A stretch of DNA of 64,000 bases from Salminus brasiliensis (Eukaryota > Chordata > Actinopteri > Characiformes > Bryconidae). Under the pieces are notes generated by a model. The model was given only the letters and a program-made list of their open reading frames with translations, searched no databases and was not told where the DNA came from. Shown here piece after piece: positions 46,001 through 59,100 of this stretch. The position numbers and the translations under genes are program-made. The stretch lies in NCBI RefSeq assembly GCF_030463535.1, contig NC_132878.1:39276054-39340053 (forward strand), in the 5' to 3' direction. Within the stretch, counting starts at the first letter, position 1; each line of letters begins with the position of its first letter.

Positions 46001-49000
46001 GATCATTGTATGGAATGCATCAGAAGCCATCACCCTATCTGGCGTGCTCTTTCTGAGCCTGCATAGGAAATGTGCCTTAGTGCCAGCAGCAGCACCAGAG
46101 TCTGCCGGTCCAGATCCAGTGCAGAGCTTAACTAGAAGCACATGCACAAACATACCAGGATCACTGAAGATCGAGCAGTCCTTTAAACACAGGCTCTATG
46201 CAGGCTCTGCCTAAATGGACTAGTAAGCAAGGCACTCACCACACCGTAAAAACGGTACACATTTACAAGGTAATTTATCGGAAATGTGCAACGGTGAATG
46301 TGCTGAAGCTCTTTATAAGCCAAAGCTTGGTGGCCTCCTCCTCAGTTTATCCACTACTAGTTCCCACCTGTAGGTTCTGATCACAGAGTACTAAGGGAAT
46401 GTAAGAACTCAATAGCTTTGAGTCTCTGAGTTGCGAGTCCCAGCTACTGTGCAACTGCTCTGTAAGCCAGAGCTTACACCATGTAAAAACACACTACTCA
46501 GAGTAAATTTACCGTTTCACAGCACAGTTGTTTAGCTGTCATGTGGGTTGTCAGTGTGGGTTAGCTGTTGTTAGCTGTTGTTTAATATACAGTGGCATGC
46601 AAAAAGTTGGAGGAAGGTATGTTTGGAGAAAAAAAAAGAGCAGAACATTTCATGATAAGAACACCTCTCCAACTGTTTGGGCTTGTGTTGCAGCCAGTGG
46701 CATGGGAACATTTCACTGCTATAGAGGAGAATGGTTTGAATTAAATACCAGCAAATTCTGGAAGGAAACATCACATCATCTGTTAAAAAATGAGGTATGG
46801 CTTCTACAGCACACCTACAGCACATCTATACACACCTCAGAATCCACAATGGACTACTTCAAGATGCCTCAATATTTCTCAAAAGCAGTGCAGCAAGACA
46901 TCCCAAAAATCTCACAGAGCTAAAAGCCTTTTGTAAGGTAGAATGGTTGAAAATCTCCCAACCAAGGGCTGAAAGACTCCTAGCATGCCAAATAATTGCC
47001 AATGGGGGTGTTACCAACTAATGGCCATGCAGGGAGCCCTAATGTTTGCTTCAGGCCCTTATCTAAAATATTAAAGAAATGCGGGTCATCTTTTCCTCAT
47101 TCAGCTATTCACAGTAACAGAGGTTTTGACCAGGGGTGCCCAGACATTTGCATGCTACTGTATGCTTAGTGAAATGTTCCTTAATGTTCACGCATACACA
47201 CAAAAACAGTGAAAAACAGTGCATTCCACTCATCTAGGGCCAAATCTGTTCCAGATGTTTGTGAGAGGAGGAGTGTTTTCTGAAAAGTGAAAGGAATTTC
47301 ATTATGGTGAGCTCTTGTGGAAAATTCAGTCATCATTCCCCTCAATTCACTCTCAACATAAAGCACTCCTAAACCTCTGTCAGATTATTTTCTGTATTAA
47401 AAAGATCTTCATAATCCCCCATCTTAATGCTGTTACGTCTCCACTGTACATTCCCTCTGAGCCCGGATTGAGGCACTGAGCCGATTCCGGCCTAAGAGAA
47501 ATAAGAAATAAATCTTGTAAGTGTAAGTGTGACTGACACGGAGGAGGTATTTAACCTCTCTCGGATCACATGAGAAGTAAATTCCCCCTCTTTTAATAAA
47601 GTAAGAGGTTAGTACGTTTTTTTAAATCCACTAGTATGAGCTTTCTCCTTTATTCCTTTGCCCATGCCTCAGTTCAGAATGCAATACAGCTTAGCAAATG
47701 TGCTCATTCTGTTCTGCTGCTCACTTCTAAAAAAGACTTTTACTGTCAAATTCCTTAATCCATGCCTTCCAAACCAGAAACACCAATATAGGGATGATAG
47801 ATCAACCATGAATGCAACGGAGATAATTACTCTCATGACCATAATGCTGTAATTGAACCCTCCAATGCAATGATATAGAGAGAGTTTATGTGTGTGTGGG
47901 CAAAAGATGAATAGGAAAGATGGATGGTTATTCATTTGTGGAACAATTTGGGGAAGAAGTGATTAATCAGCAGAAGGATCCTGCACAAGGAAGGGAATTT
48001 CACTCAGACCAGTAGATAAATTGTACTGACTGTTGCCTGTACATTCTTAGCACTTTTGGTAATTCAGCAGGTATTTAGAAGAGACATTCACAAGTCGATT
48101 CAAGTCTCTAGGGTGCGACTCCAAGTCTTAAATCTCTGAAAGCTAGTCCAAATCAAGCCTCAAGTCTCATGCTGCAAGTCTGGGTAAATTCTCGAATGTC
48201 TGCTTGCAAGTCTGACTTGAGTCTCAAGTCTCTGAGGTGCAGCTCCTAGTCTCAAGTCAAGCCAGGGGGACACCCCTTCTAATGAATGCAATCATCTACT
48301 CAAGTCTCATGGGTATGAGTCTCAATTGAGTCTTAAATGTCTTGGGTATGAGTCTGAATTGCGTCTCAAGTCTCAGGGGTATGAGTCTGAATTGAGTCTT
48401 AAATGTCTTGGGTATGAGTCTGAATTGCGTCTCAAGTCTCAGGGGTATGAGTCTGAATTGAGTCTTAAATGTCTTGGGTATGAGTCTGAATTGCGTCTCA
48501 AGTCTCAGGGGTATGAGTCTGAATTGAGTCTTAAATGTCTTGGGTATGAGTCTGAATTGAGTCTCAAATCTCTTGAGTGTGAGTCTGATTTGAGTCTCAA
48601 ATCTCTTGGGTGTGAGTCTGATTTGAGTCTCAAGTCTTGGGGGTGTGAGTCTGAATTCAGTCTCAAGTCTTCTGATTCTTTGTTTGGGATTGGTATGAGG
48701 CAACCTCTTCTCAAGGGTCTGCTAATTTAAGGAGGCGAATCATCTTTTGTTCGATACTTTAGCCTCATAGCTCTAATACTGAACATGTCTTGGCTGAAGG
48801 AGTACTGTATACCTCACCTGATTATTTCAAATCATGCCCAATCCAGTCACTGAGTAAGTAAGTAAACTAAGTCATTCACAATGTTCTCTCCACCAGGAAC
48901 AGGGTAAAAAATACACTCAGCAGATACACCAAACCTATCCAGAAATGCGTCTGTCCAGAAAATGTGTAGTCAGGTAAAGAGTGAAGTTCCTCGGCCTCTC

Positions 49001-49239
49001 TGCCTCTCAGATGTGATTTTGATGTGTGAGTGACGAGGTGCCCGTGCAAAAAGCAGGGACAGACGGATCCACATTCATCACTGTCTCCCATTCACCCAGT
49101 GGAGAACAGCTCTGCCAGCAGCAAAAGCCATTGCCCTATCTGTCTTTACTGCTGTCTTCTCCAATTAGAGCCCTGGACCCTTCATTTCTTTCTCCAGGAC
49201 CCCACTTAAGACTGCACAGTACGGTGAACTGGCAGGAAA

Positions 49240-49280
<41 letters not shown>

Positions 49281-49399
49281 TCACTCACTCTTTCTCACTC
49301 TCTCTGGGGATGTATTGATGGTGCTGAGGATGTTTTCTCTAGCATAGCGGGACGCAGCATGTTGACAGGCTGTCGACTCCTGCTTCATTCTCACTCATA

Positions 49400-49454
<55 letters not shown>

Positions 49455-49554
49455 TACAAACATTGCATGGATAACTCATGCTTCACTGAACCCAAAGTCA
49501 CACCTGCTCCTAAGGGCAGTGTTCTACACTCAAAACTGTGCGAAACCAGCCTAC

Positions 49555-49600
<46 letters not shown>

Positions 49601-51752
49601 CAGGAATATTTGCATTATTCACTTTATAGAATAAAGCTATTAAACATATGCAACACAGTAATGCTTCAATTAAACGTTTGGCTGTTTAATATGTTCCCCA
49701 TGTCTACTGAAGTCTGACCACATTTCCCCTAATTAACATTTGTCCTGCAGGTGTGTGGGGTGAGCCTGACCAAGCGTCTGATCAAACATGACGGCCAGCT
49801 GCTCGCTCTGCACAAAGCCTCTCCTGGGGCTACGTTGCAGAATCCAGCCATACACTCTAATCGTTTAGGCTGTTATTCTGCCATTTGATGAGACTCCAGC
49901 ACAAATGTTCAGTATCTTAGGATCTATTAGCTCAATACTCGCCATTGGCTTAGCTATGCTATGCTAGCGTTTTTGTACTTCTAGCATTTTTAGCTAATAC
50001 TTTGCTGAGTGTCTCAACTCTTGCAGTTTTCTTCTTCTACCAGAAGACTCTGAAGACATGAGGGCAGTGAATCAGGAATTTAAGCTTGACAATTAATGAG
50101 ATGGAACAACTGTTAATAAGTTAGAGCTGTTGATCGTCTTTGGCGTAGGCCCCATCATCAGCCCAGGTCATGCACTATATGCTGGGACCAAACTGGTGGC
50201 GGTGGGGATCAAGAAAGAACCGTGACGTCACTTCTGAAAGCAGCGAAAAAGCTTGTAATTAGAGGACTTTTTAACACGGGTGGCGGCTGGTGATTGGCTG
50301 AAGAACAGTGATGCTACATTAGAATCCCTTGGTAGAATTTCCACTAGAGCTTTTATTCCTCTCCCAGTCTCATCCTCACTAAGTGATCAATTACTGCCTT
50401 TCACTTTCTCTGCTAAAAAACGCTGCTGCCATCAATGAGAGGCATATGCAGACGGGTCCATAAATATTTGGCCGGTGAGACTGCCTAAAGTCTGGAACCC
50501 ATGGACATCAGTGAATGCAGAGTGTTCTTGCTTTAGATGCTTAGCCAGGCCTATACAGCAGGCACCTTCAGTTGCTGCTGGTTGTTGGGTGTTTCTGCCC
50601 CTACAATCATTTGAAATGACACGCCTTCTTTCTTGAGAGTGTTTATGACTTGACAAGCCAATTTCCACCAATGAAAGAATTCTGAGATCATTTACTTTAG
50701 TGGTCTTCCGTGGGTCTTACTAGCACATTTCTTCCTTTTAAGAAAGTACCAAATTGTTCATTTGGCCTCTCCGAAAGTTTCGATAACACTTTACTTGGAC
50801 GGTCCATTGTAGATGCTTCCATGGTATTCAACTAACATTCATCTGAAAGTCTATTAAATGCCGCTAAACTGTAAGTTGAATGTAAATGATTGTTTATTGA
50901 ATGTAACCTTACCCGTTCGGGGGTAGATTTAAGGTTATGGTGAAGGTTAAGGTTAGGTGCAGTTAGGTACATTCAATAGACAGTCATTTACATTCAGCTG
51001 CATTTAACAGGTATTCAGTGAAGTGCATCTACGAGGCACCTCTAATGGACCATCCCAAGTTTCTTCTATATATTTTTTTTACCTAGTGATGGCCTTTTTC
51101 CCTTGCATCAACACTTCTTTGGAATGCATCCCATGAAACCTAGACTTCAGGCAGTCATTGACTGCATAGGATTTGTGTCTGAGTATTAAAAACAACCGCC
51201 ACGTTTGTAATTATGTAAGTTTGCTTTAATTACTTTTGAGCCTGTGAAAATGGAAAGGCTCCAAATGAATACAAATACTTCTATTAAGCTCCTTGAACTA
51301 AAGCTCAACATCTGCACCTCATGCCAAATCCATTGAGGTGGCATACAGAAGCAAAATTACAAGGATGATGTCATTGTCCAAATACTTATGGACCCGGCTG
51401 GATATATAGAAAAACCTGCCGCGCGGTACAAAACTGTTGAACCTTCAAGGCACCTTTTTATCACACATTATTACTGCAATAATTTCTAACCATTCGAGCG
51501 AGCGAGCGAGTGAGCGAGAGAGTCAGCAGTGCTGTTGTGACTCATAGGTAATTGATTAAGTCTGATTGGGGGGGGGCTGCAGTAGCTGACTGCGACCAGT
51601 CAGAACCTTATGATAGATGCAGCCACACACACACACACACACACATAAAAAAAACATACCACACATACACACTACACTTCCATTCCACTTCCAGGGATAT
51701 AAATGAAAATGTCAGCTGGGTGAATAATAAGTGAACTCCTGCAGGGACCTGC

Positions 51753-51799
<47 letters not shown>

Positions 51800-54700
51800 C
51801 AAAATGTCTCTGAGATGGAAAACATTTCATTTCAGCACCAAGCCACACCACTGAGAAAGTGACGAGAAAATGAGAGACAATAAAAAAAAAGAGAGAGAGA
51901 GACTTGGATATGCAGCCCAGCAAGATCACGAAAGAACATCCAGAAACGAATGCCTAATAAGAGTCTTCTCCTGAATGGGAGGGAGCTGATGTTTGAGAGG
52001 GGGGGGGGGCAAAAAAAGAGAAACAGGCTTGTCAGTTTTCCTTCTAAACAATCGCTGACTCTGCATTCCCCGGGATTTGTTTGACAGCCGGGAGCGAGCA
52101 GAATAAACCATTCTATAAAAAGATCAGAGATAGGAAAGGTTTAGACTCAGTGGAGCCATAAAAAACTCCTGTTCCTCGTGTTGTGATACAAACCAGACGC
52201 AGCAAGAAGATAAATATCCTTCCACTTCTGGCCTTCTTGTGAATGCTGTCCAAACATTTACGTCATAAAAAAACGGGATTTTTACCGGCAAGGGCAAATG
52301 TCCAGGTCTTAGTCTCGTGTAAGTTTTGACTGCTTTATGCCATGCCAGGAGGAGATTACTACCTAGAAGGCGATTAGTGCCGGGCTGTGCCAGTTTTGCC
52401 AAACGATGTGCATTTGCCCAGGAATGTGAGGCCAGCTTTGTTCCATTGTGTAACAGTCCTAAAGTAAGCACACTCCAGTACAGATGGCAAGGGTTATAGT
52501 GAAGGTTCTTTATATTCAGGAGAAGGATCTGCTCTGGCAGTTGAAATTTATAGTCATACAAGGTGACTCGCTACAGAAAATCCAATAGAATAGAAAAATA
52601 GAGTGCTAAATATAAGGCCGCAAGCACTAAAACTGCACAAATCACTAGAAATGTGTTGGTAAATATTATTTAAGAATGCTAACATTTCTACACTGCTTTT
52701 TCCTATTAGTGCATGTTTGTCAGAGTGACTGCTTTTAGATTTAGCTTTAAACATAGTGGATTTTTCTTGTGATTTATTGAAAATGAGAAGTCGCTCCTGT
52801 GAAAGAGTAATTGCCCTCTTAAAATGATGAAACATGTTGCATGACCTACAACCAGTATTTCCTTTCAATTATTTCACATCAGCTTTTCAAACCTTTTCCA
52901 TTCATTTTAAAGCATGCTTATTTAAGGTCTGGCCCACCCAGCAGAAACGTTGAAAAAATGACTGCCTTAACAACATTGATATTTGGTTGAAAAGTAAGAG
53001 GTGAAAAGCCGGATATTTCAGGTTATTGACGTCCCTCTGAGTCTAAATTAAACATGATGCAGTAGTCAAGAGCCATCTTGTCTCCTTCTTTTTCAAGACT
53101 TAAACATATGATGTTTTTGAGCTGCAGTGATTATGTTCAGAAAGACTAATCTGAGTTTATACATGATGTTTTCATCCATATCCAATAGGTCTTTATGTGG
53201 TGGGAATAAAGACGTCCACAAATCAGACGGACTAAACACAGCCCAATTTTCAACGTCTCTTTTTGGGCTATAATAAAGTCTGAAAACTGAAAACATACGT
53301 CCGTACGATTTCTGGTGCTGGGTTGGTGCCACACTATCTCTAGCTTTTCTACCTTTCAGATGTGGATTTGCTTTTCTCTTTTAAATCCTTGTCTTCTATA
53401 TAATCTGATTTAGTAATCTGCTGTAGTTTCAGCTCAAGAACACTAGGGGCTCTCTGATTTCACACTACCGCCGCCATGTTTGAATGTTGAGATGCTGTTC
53501 TTCTTAGAAATGTGAGATGAACATGCATGTTTCTTTTGGCTTGCTATGATTTCTGCCTTGCTGCTCTTTCATGAAGGCCTTTTGGCCTGTCCCGATAAGC
53601 TGAGTTGAGGCTAGTTCTTTAGATGTTGTTCTAGAACTTCCCTGAATGAGTTGCCGTTATGACCTTGGGGAAATTTTGGTAGACCAACCACTCCTTGAAT
53701 GTTCCTTGTGGTCACAGCCTTCAAATCTGTCTGTGTTCAATCAGCTGAATCTCATTATCTATTAGGTTGGGTTTATTTGTTGTAAGTAAATAAGAGAACA
53801 ATTTCTGTGGTTGGATACCTTTCCTTCTTACATTCATAGTCTTCATTAAAAGATGGTGGAGATATAACTAAACACATATAAATAAAGAAATGCATTTTAA
53901 ACATAATATGTAAAATGTAATTAATCGAAATGTATTTTTCTAGGACACCCCCACATGTATTACTACTTCAGATGCCTAAAATCAGAACCAGGTACAGCAC
54001 ATAAGCTGCAGATAATTAGAACATCATTAGAGAGGATACTGAAGGAGCCTGTCTTATTTAAACCTCAGACATTTAGTCTGGTTTACTCTTGATTGGTGAA
54101 GTGATTGGTGTCACGAGATGGCCAAAGCTCTCTGATGCCTTCAGAAAGAAGGTTGTAGATGTATAAAACCCTTCATTACAGCTGGAGAACATTTACAACA
54201 ACTGCCAACATGGCAATATCAGACTGTCTTAGAAAGTTCAGCCCATGAGCAGACTACAAGATGTCTCCAATAATCCTAAAATGTCTTCAAAGGACCTACA
54301 GGTATGTGTTTCTACTGCTGATGCTAATAAGGGAGGATGACAATAACAGAGGACAGTAACGGGACATGTTTGGACAATGCCAGACAATGCCAGAAATGTC
54401 ATGGTCTGGGGCTGCTTTTCTGCTGTAGGGCCTGAAGAGCTCTCCAACATAGAATCCACTTGGTGTTCTTTACTGTATCAGAGGATGCTTGAGGAAAATG
54501 TGAGAGCATCTGTATAAAAACTGCAGCTAAAACCTCACACAGCTGAAAGATTTCTGCATGGAGGAGTATGAAAAAGGACTGGTAGATCATTATAGGAAAT
54601 GTCTATTAGGGCATATGGTGTCCTAACTCTTTCCTCACAAGAAAATTGTATTTGTATTAATCATTAAATGTCCATATGTTATATGCAATAGACATAGGTT

Positions 54701-57497
54701 CATTTTCATGGGGTGTCTTAATGTTTTCTCATGGCTGTATATTACATTTTAGCTAATCAGATGAAGAGAAAACATAAAATCAAAAAAGAGCAAATACATT
54801 TATCTAATAATAAGTGTATAAGCTTTTACTGATTTTTTTAGGCTGACCCTAATGCCATGCTGAGGTACACCAGGTGGGGGGCAAATAGTGTAGATTAATG
54901 TTAATACACAGGGCAGGGCTGATCACATGGTTGTGGCCATGACAAAGCTTACCTGACTGTGCAAAGCCCCAATCTGAAACCCAACTGCTAAAACAACACT
55001 ACAGGACTAATGTAGCGAGGTTAGTCAAGTCCAGTACGTCTCACCAACAGCCGCCCTAATCTTCTCCTCCTGGTAGTGGCAGAAAACAAGGTGGCGTAAG
55101 GCTTAATCAGACACACAAACACACACACACACCAAGGAGCAGAGACAGTCCACAGCACGACAAGCGCACTTTCACCACAGGGAAATGCTAACAGGCTAAC
55201 ACAGGGCGAAAGGTCCACAGAATCCAATAAAAGGATTTACAGTGGGGTACAGACAAGCAGGGGAACCACAATGAGGACAACAACCATCCCACTGTGTGTG
55301 TGTGTGTGTTGTAATCGGAAAGGCTGCAGGAGGCTGCTAGTTCTCAGCCGAGAGGAAGACTGCTATGCCAAGGCTACGCCGATTCCGTCCTGCATTAAGA
55401 ACTGTCCTGTAAAAGAAAGTTCAAATAGTAAAGTTTACAAAAATCTGGTCAGCTGAGCCACATTTAATCATTAGACAAACCTCAACAGACACACATATAA
55501 CACACTGTTGCTTTAATTAAAATAAGCAAGGTATCATAGCATGCCTTTGGTATGGAGTATTCAAATCAAATTTACTTCAGTATCAAAGTATCAAATTTAC
55601 CTCAGTATCAAAGTATCAAATTTACCTCAGTATCAAAGTATCAAATTTACCTCAGAAGATGGATGTCGGAACTGAGAATGCTGACAGCGTTACGGTTAAA
55701 CATCCAGATATTTGAAAACTTTTTTTTTTTTTTAATCCAAAAGACAGTTAGCTGAAGACTTTGGAGTTTAGCACAACTTGTTTGACAATCTTTTACCAGT
55801 GTTTTAAGGCAAATCTAACCAAATTATATCCCGCTTTTTTATGCCCCAGGTTAGCATTGTTAGCATTGTCCCAGGTTGGCATTGTTTGCGATACCAGTTG
55901 AAACAACTTGCATTGTGCAGTATTTTATATATCCAAACAGCATGGAAACACATCCATAGATATTATAGCTGGACAGTACTGTGCGTATGAGAGATGTAAT
56001 AAGACTAAAATAGGTAGAAATGCTAACAGACTGTATAATACTACCGCTTTTATTACTGTTGATGTGCGATGCGGCCATTTTGGATTGTGATTGTTGGTGG
56101 GTTGGTGAGGCTCTCCTGACTTCTCGAGTTGGACTTATGAGGGAAATTTTCCTACACTTGGAACTCGGAAAATGTGACATCTGTGTTCAAATGTAATGCA
56201 GCAAATGTATGCTGGTTTGGATTAAAAATTCTAAGTTGCAGTTTTAAACAGACATTAAAAACTGTGCCAATTTACCTCAGAATAAAGCACACTGATTTTA
56301 GTAGAAAAATGGCCCAAAAGAGCCATGTGGCATAACATGGCTTTGTCTTAGCACTGTAAGAAGATTTATGTCCTGTCTGTTCCCTCTCAGTGTCCTCTCA
56401 GTGCTGTTAGCTAGCTGAAGCCATTCTAACTAGAGTTAGCTAGCTTTTAGCCTAGCACCTGCCTAGGACCTGCTTACTTCCCCAGGTTTGGCTTTCCTTT
56501 CTGATGTGTGCTTAGCGCCACCTTGGTAGTGAGTTAAGGTGGTCTTGTCTTTGAGGAAGGGGATGCTGGACAGAAAAGATAGCATTAGCCTAGCATGGAT
56601 ACCCACTTGCCACCCTGGCTTTTACTTCATCACGCGTCTTTTGAGCTCTCTTTCTGTGGACACTGACACTATAAAAGCTGTGGCCTGGTTGCAACGTGCT
56701 GCTCTCCTGTGTTAACAGTGCTATAGTCTCCTGAGGTGGATGTTACATTTAACCACAGCACATCTTTAGTTGTTGTAAGGCTGTCGTAAGAGGGCTGGGT
56801 GTATGTTCACGGTATGCCTGATTCATGAACAAATTCTTCTTCAAATATAACAAGAAAAATATAGTCCTTTTTCTTCACCTTAAATGTTGCAAGTTATTAA
56901 AGCCCAGTTCTTCTCCTGGTTGTCCACATATTAGTTGCGTATTAGAAGGGTGACTGCCAATTAAGGAAACATGCATTTAATCACGCAAAAAATGTGTTAA
57001 TCCGTTTTAGGAACAGTGTATCATTTCATACCAAGGTCCTTTGGTGACAATGGCTTTATAGAGTAACAGGAATTTAGAATCCAAGGCTGCATTCCATTCC
57101 ACAGGGTCCCTAAGCAGTTCCCTTATATTCCCCACAGACTAAACCATCGTTAAATTGGCTGAATACCCAAAGTAGTCCAGATCACAGGGAACTGCTTTGG
57201 AATGCACCTCATTTTCCACATGAATAAATGGAAAATAAAAAATCCATTCTAAAAAATGATCAAGCTTGAGCTGCAGTTCCAATGAGCTCTTTCTGCACAG
57301 GGATGTAAATGTAAATATAAAAAAAAAAATAATAATAAGCTGGGCTGTACCCACAAGAATTCGGTGTGTGTCCCCTTTGCAACCAGCAGTCTTGTAATAC
57401 CCCTGGAGGGCACTATCCACTACAGCTTAGCTCAAGCTTTGGCCTCAGAGAATCAATCCTTCTGCTCAAATCTGTTTTTTTTTTATTATAGTGAATG

Positions 57498-57532
<35 letters not shown>

Positions 57533-57633
57533 TATCTGAGGTGGAAGATAGAGCTGGAGCCATGGGCCAGTAAGAGTCACAGCTTGGAGGACGAGGCATT
57601 CAGATTCATCAAGTACATCACTACACCAAAGGT

Positions 57634-57673
<40 letters not shown>

Positions 57674-59065
57674 AGCTCCAGTGGGTACAGTAGCTTTCAT
57701 TCAGTATGACAAATCAATAGAACACAATAGAACACATTTGGCCTCTAGCCAAACACACTGGTCAACATGCGTCTAAGCAGTATTTTTATTATATAGCATA
57801 AAACAAAAGAGTGACCAAATATACTTTTTAGACATATATGGCTTATCAGTATTAAAAGGTATAACATGATATTAAATAATGAGATTTTGAATAATATGTT
57901 ATATATGTTCATTTTGTTAAATTAATTTTGTTGTTTCATTTTTACAGCCACCGTACTATCTTCTTATTTGTATATATAAAGATATTTATATATATTCAAA
58001 TGCTCAACTGCATGACAGAGCCACCAGAACCCCTCACTGTAGGAGTCAAACGTTTAAAAGTGTTCTAGCCCTACAGTGATGTTAGGAATATGTAAAGGGC
58101 AACACTGGCAAACACACAATGCCACTTATTCCATTATTCCATTCCATTCACTAAAGGGTTAAAAATTCATTTAAAACCTTCCCGGTCATTTAAGAATATT
58201 ATGACCACCCCTGTTTTGGCATGAAACGTCACAGATGCTACGTGACAGGGTTTGCTGCACATATAAATAAGCAAGCACACCAGTCAGTTGTAGCAGTGTG
58301 CCTAATGATCATCATGGGAAAAGGGTTAGAACGCCTGCCCATCGGTTTATGACTTAAATCTCAAGCGCAGTTGAGTCAGGCAACAGGACAATGGTCCAAA
58401 GCACACAAGCTTTGAAGAAAGATTTGAATGAATCTATGTCTTTAATAAAAGGAAGGATCATTTTAAAGCTGCTTTGTGTGTTTACTCATGTCTTTATCTT
58501 ATATTAAAATTAGATGGATCATCTAAAACATGTGAGAAATATGCAAAAACTGAAGAAATTAAACTCTATGTATTAAGCAAAAAAAAATGTGTTTAACTGT
58601 AACTGTAGATTTGAATGACTTTAGGTGTTCTAGAGTAGGATGACCGTCTAAATGCTTACCCCAAAATTGAAAAATCAAGAGTCCAGGAAATACCACATCA
58701 CTAGCTTTGCAGTGACCCTGTTGGTCGTCTTTTTTAACATCTACATTGTATTCAGCATTCATTTTCAATCATGATTAAACATTCCACACTTGTGATATGT
58801 ATATATTTCTACATTTTCTATCACCATGAGATGCTCAGACAGTATACAAGACTGCTGTTAAATCAAAACAAGCACAGTAAGACATGAGCTGCTGGACCTG
58901 TGCAGACATATGAGCAGCCTCAGAATCCAGTTTTAGTTATGTCCAGTGAGAAACTGCAGTGCTTGGAATGGTAGATGTAGAGCACAGAGAGATTATACAG
59001 CAGAATGATTGCAGAGAGGGGGGAGCTTTTGGCATGGTCAATAGTCATGATAGCCTGCTCACAAC

Positions 59066-59100
<35 letters not shown>

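Noticed and set aside
45831..46214. 127-codon plus-strand frame
   Set aside because: Partly CT-rich simple sequence and unlike any known protein; lies in an intron.
48296..48730. Overlapping 134- and 135-codon open frames on opposite strands
   Set aside because: They are made of the 33-bp minisatellite; the period is a multiple of three and lacks stops, so the frames are open by construction.
49026..49634. 202-codon plus-strand open frame
   Set aside because: More than a third is (CT)n and (CA)n translation (LSLSLS, THTHTH), with no conserved family. It is simple sequence in the mettl24 intron.
52124..52561. 145-codon minus-strand frame
   Set aside because: No family resemblance, no flanking exons, and no start context. 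Treated as possible non-coding element instead.
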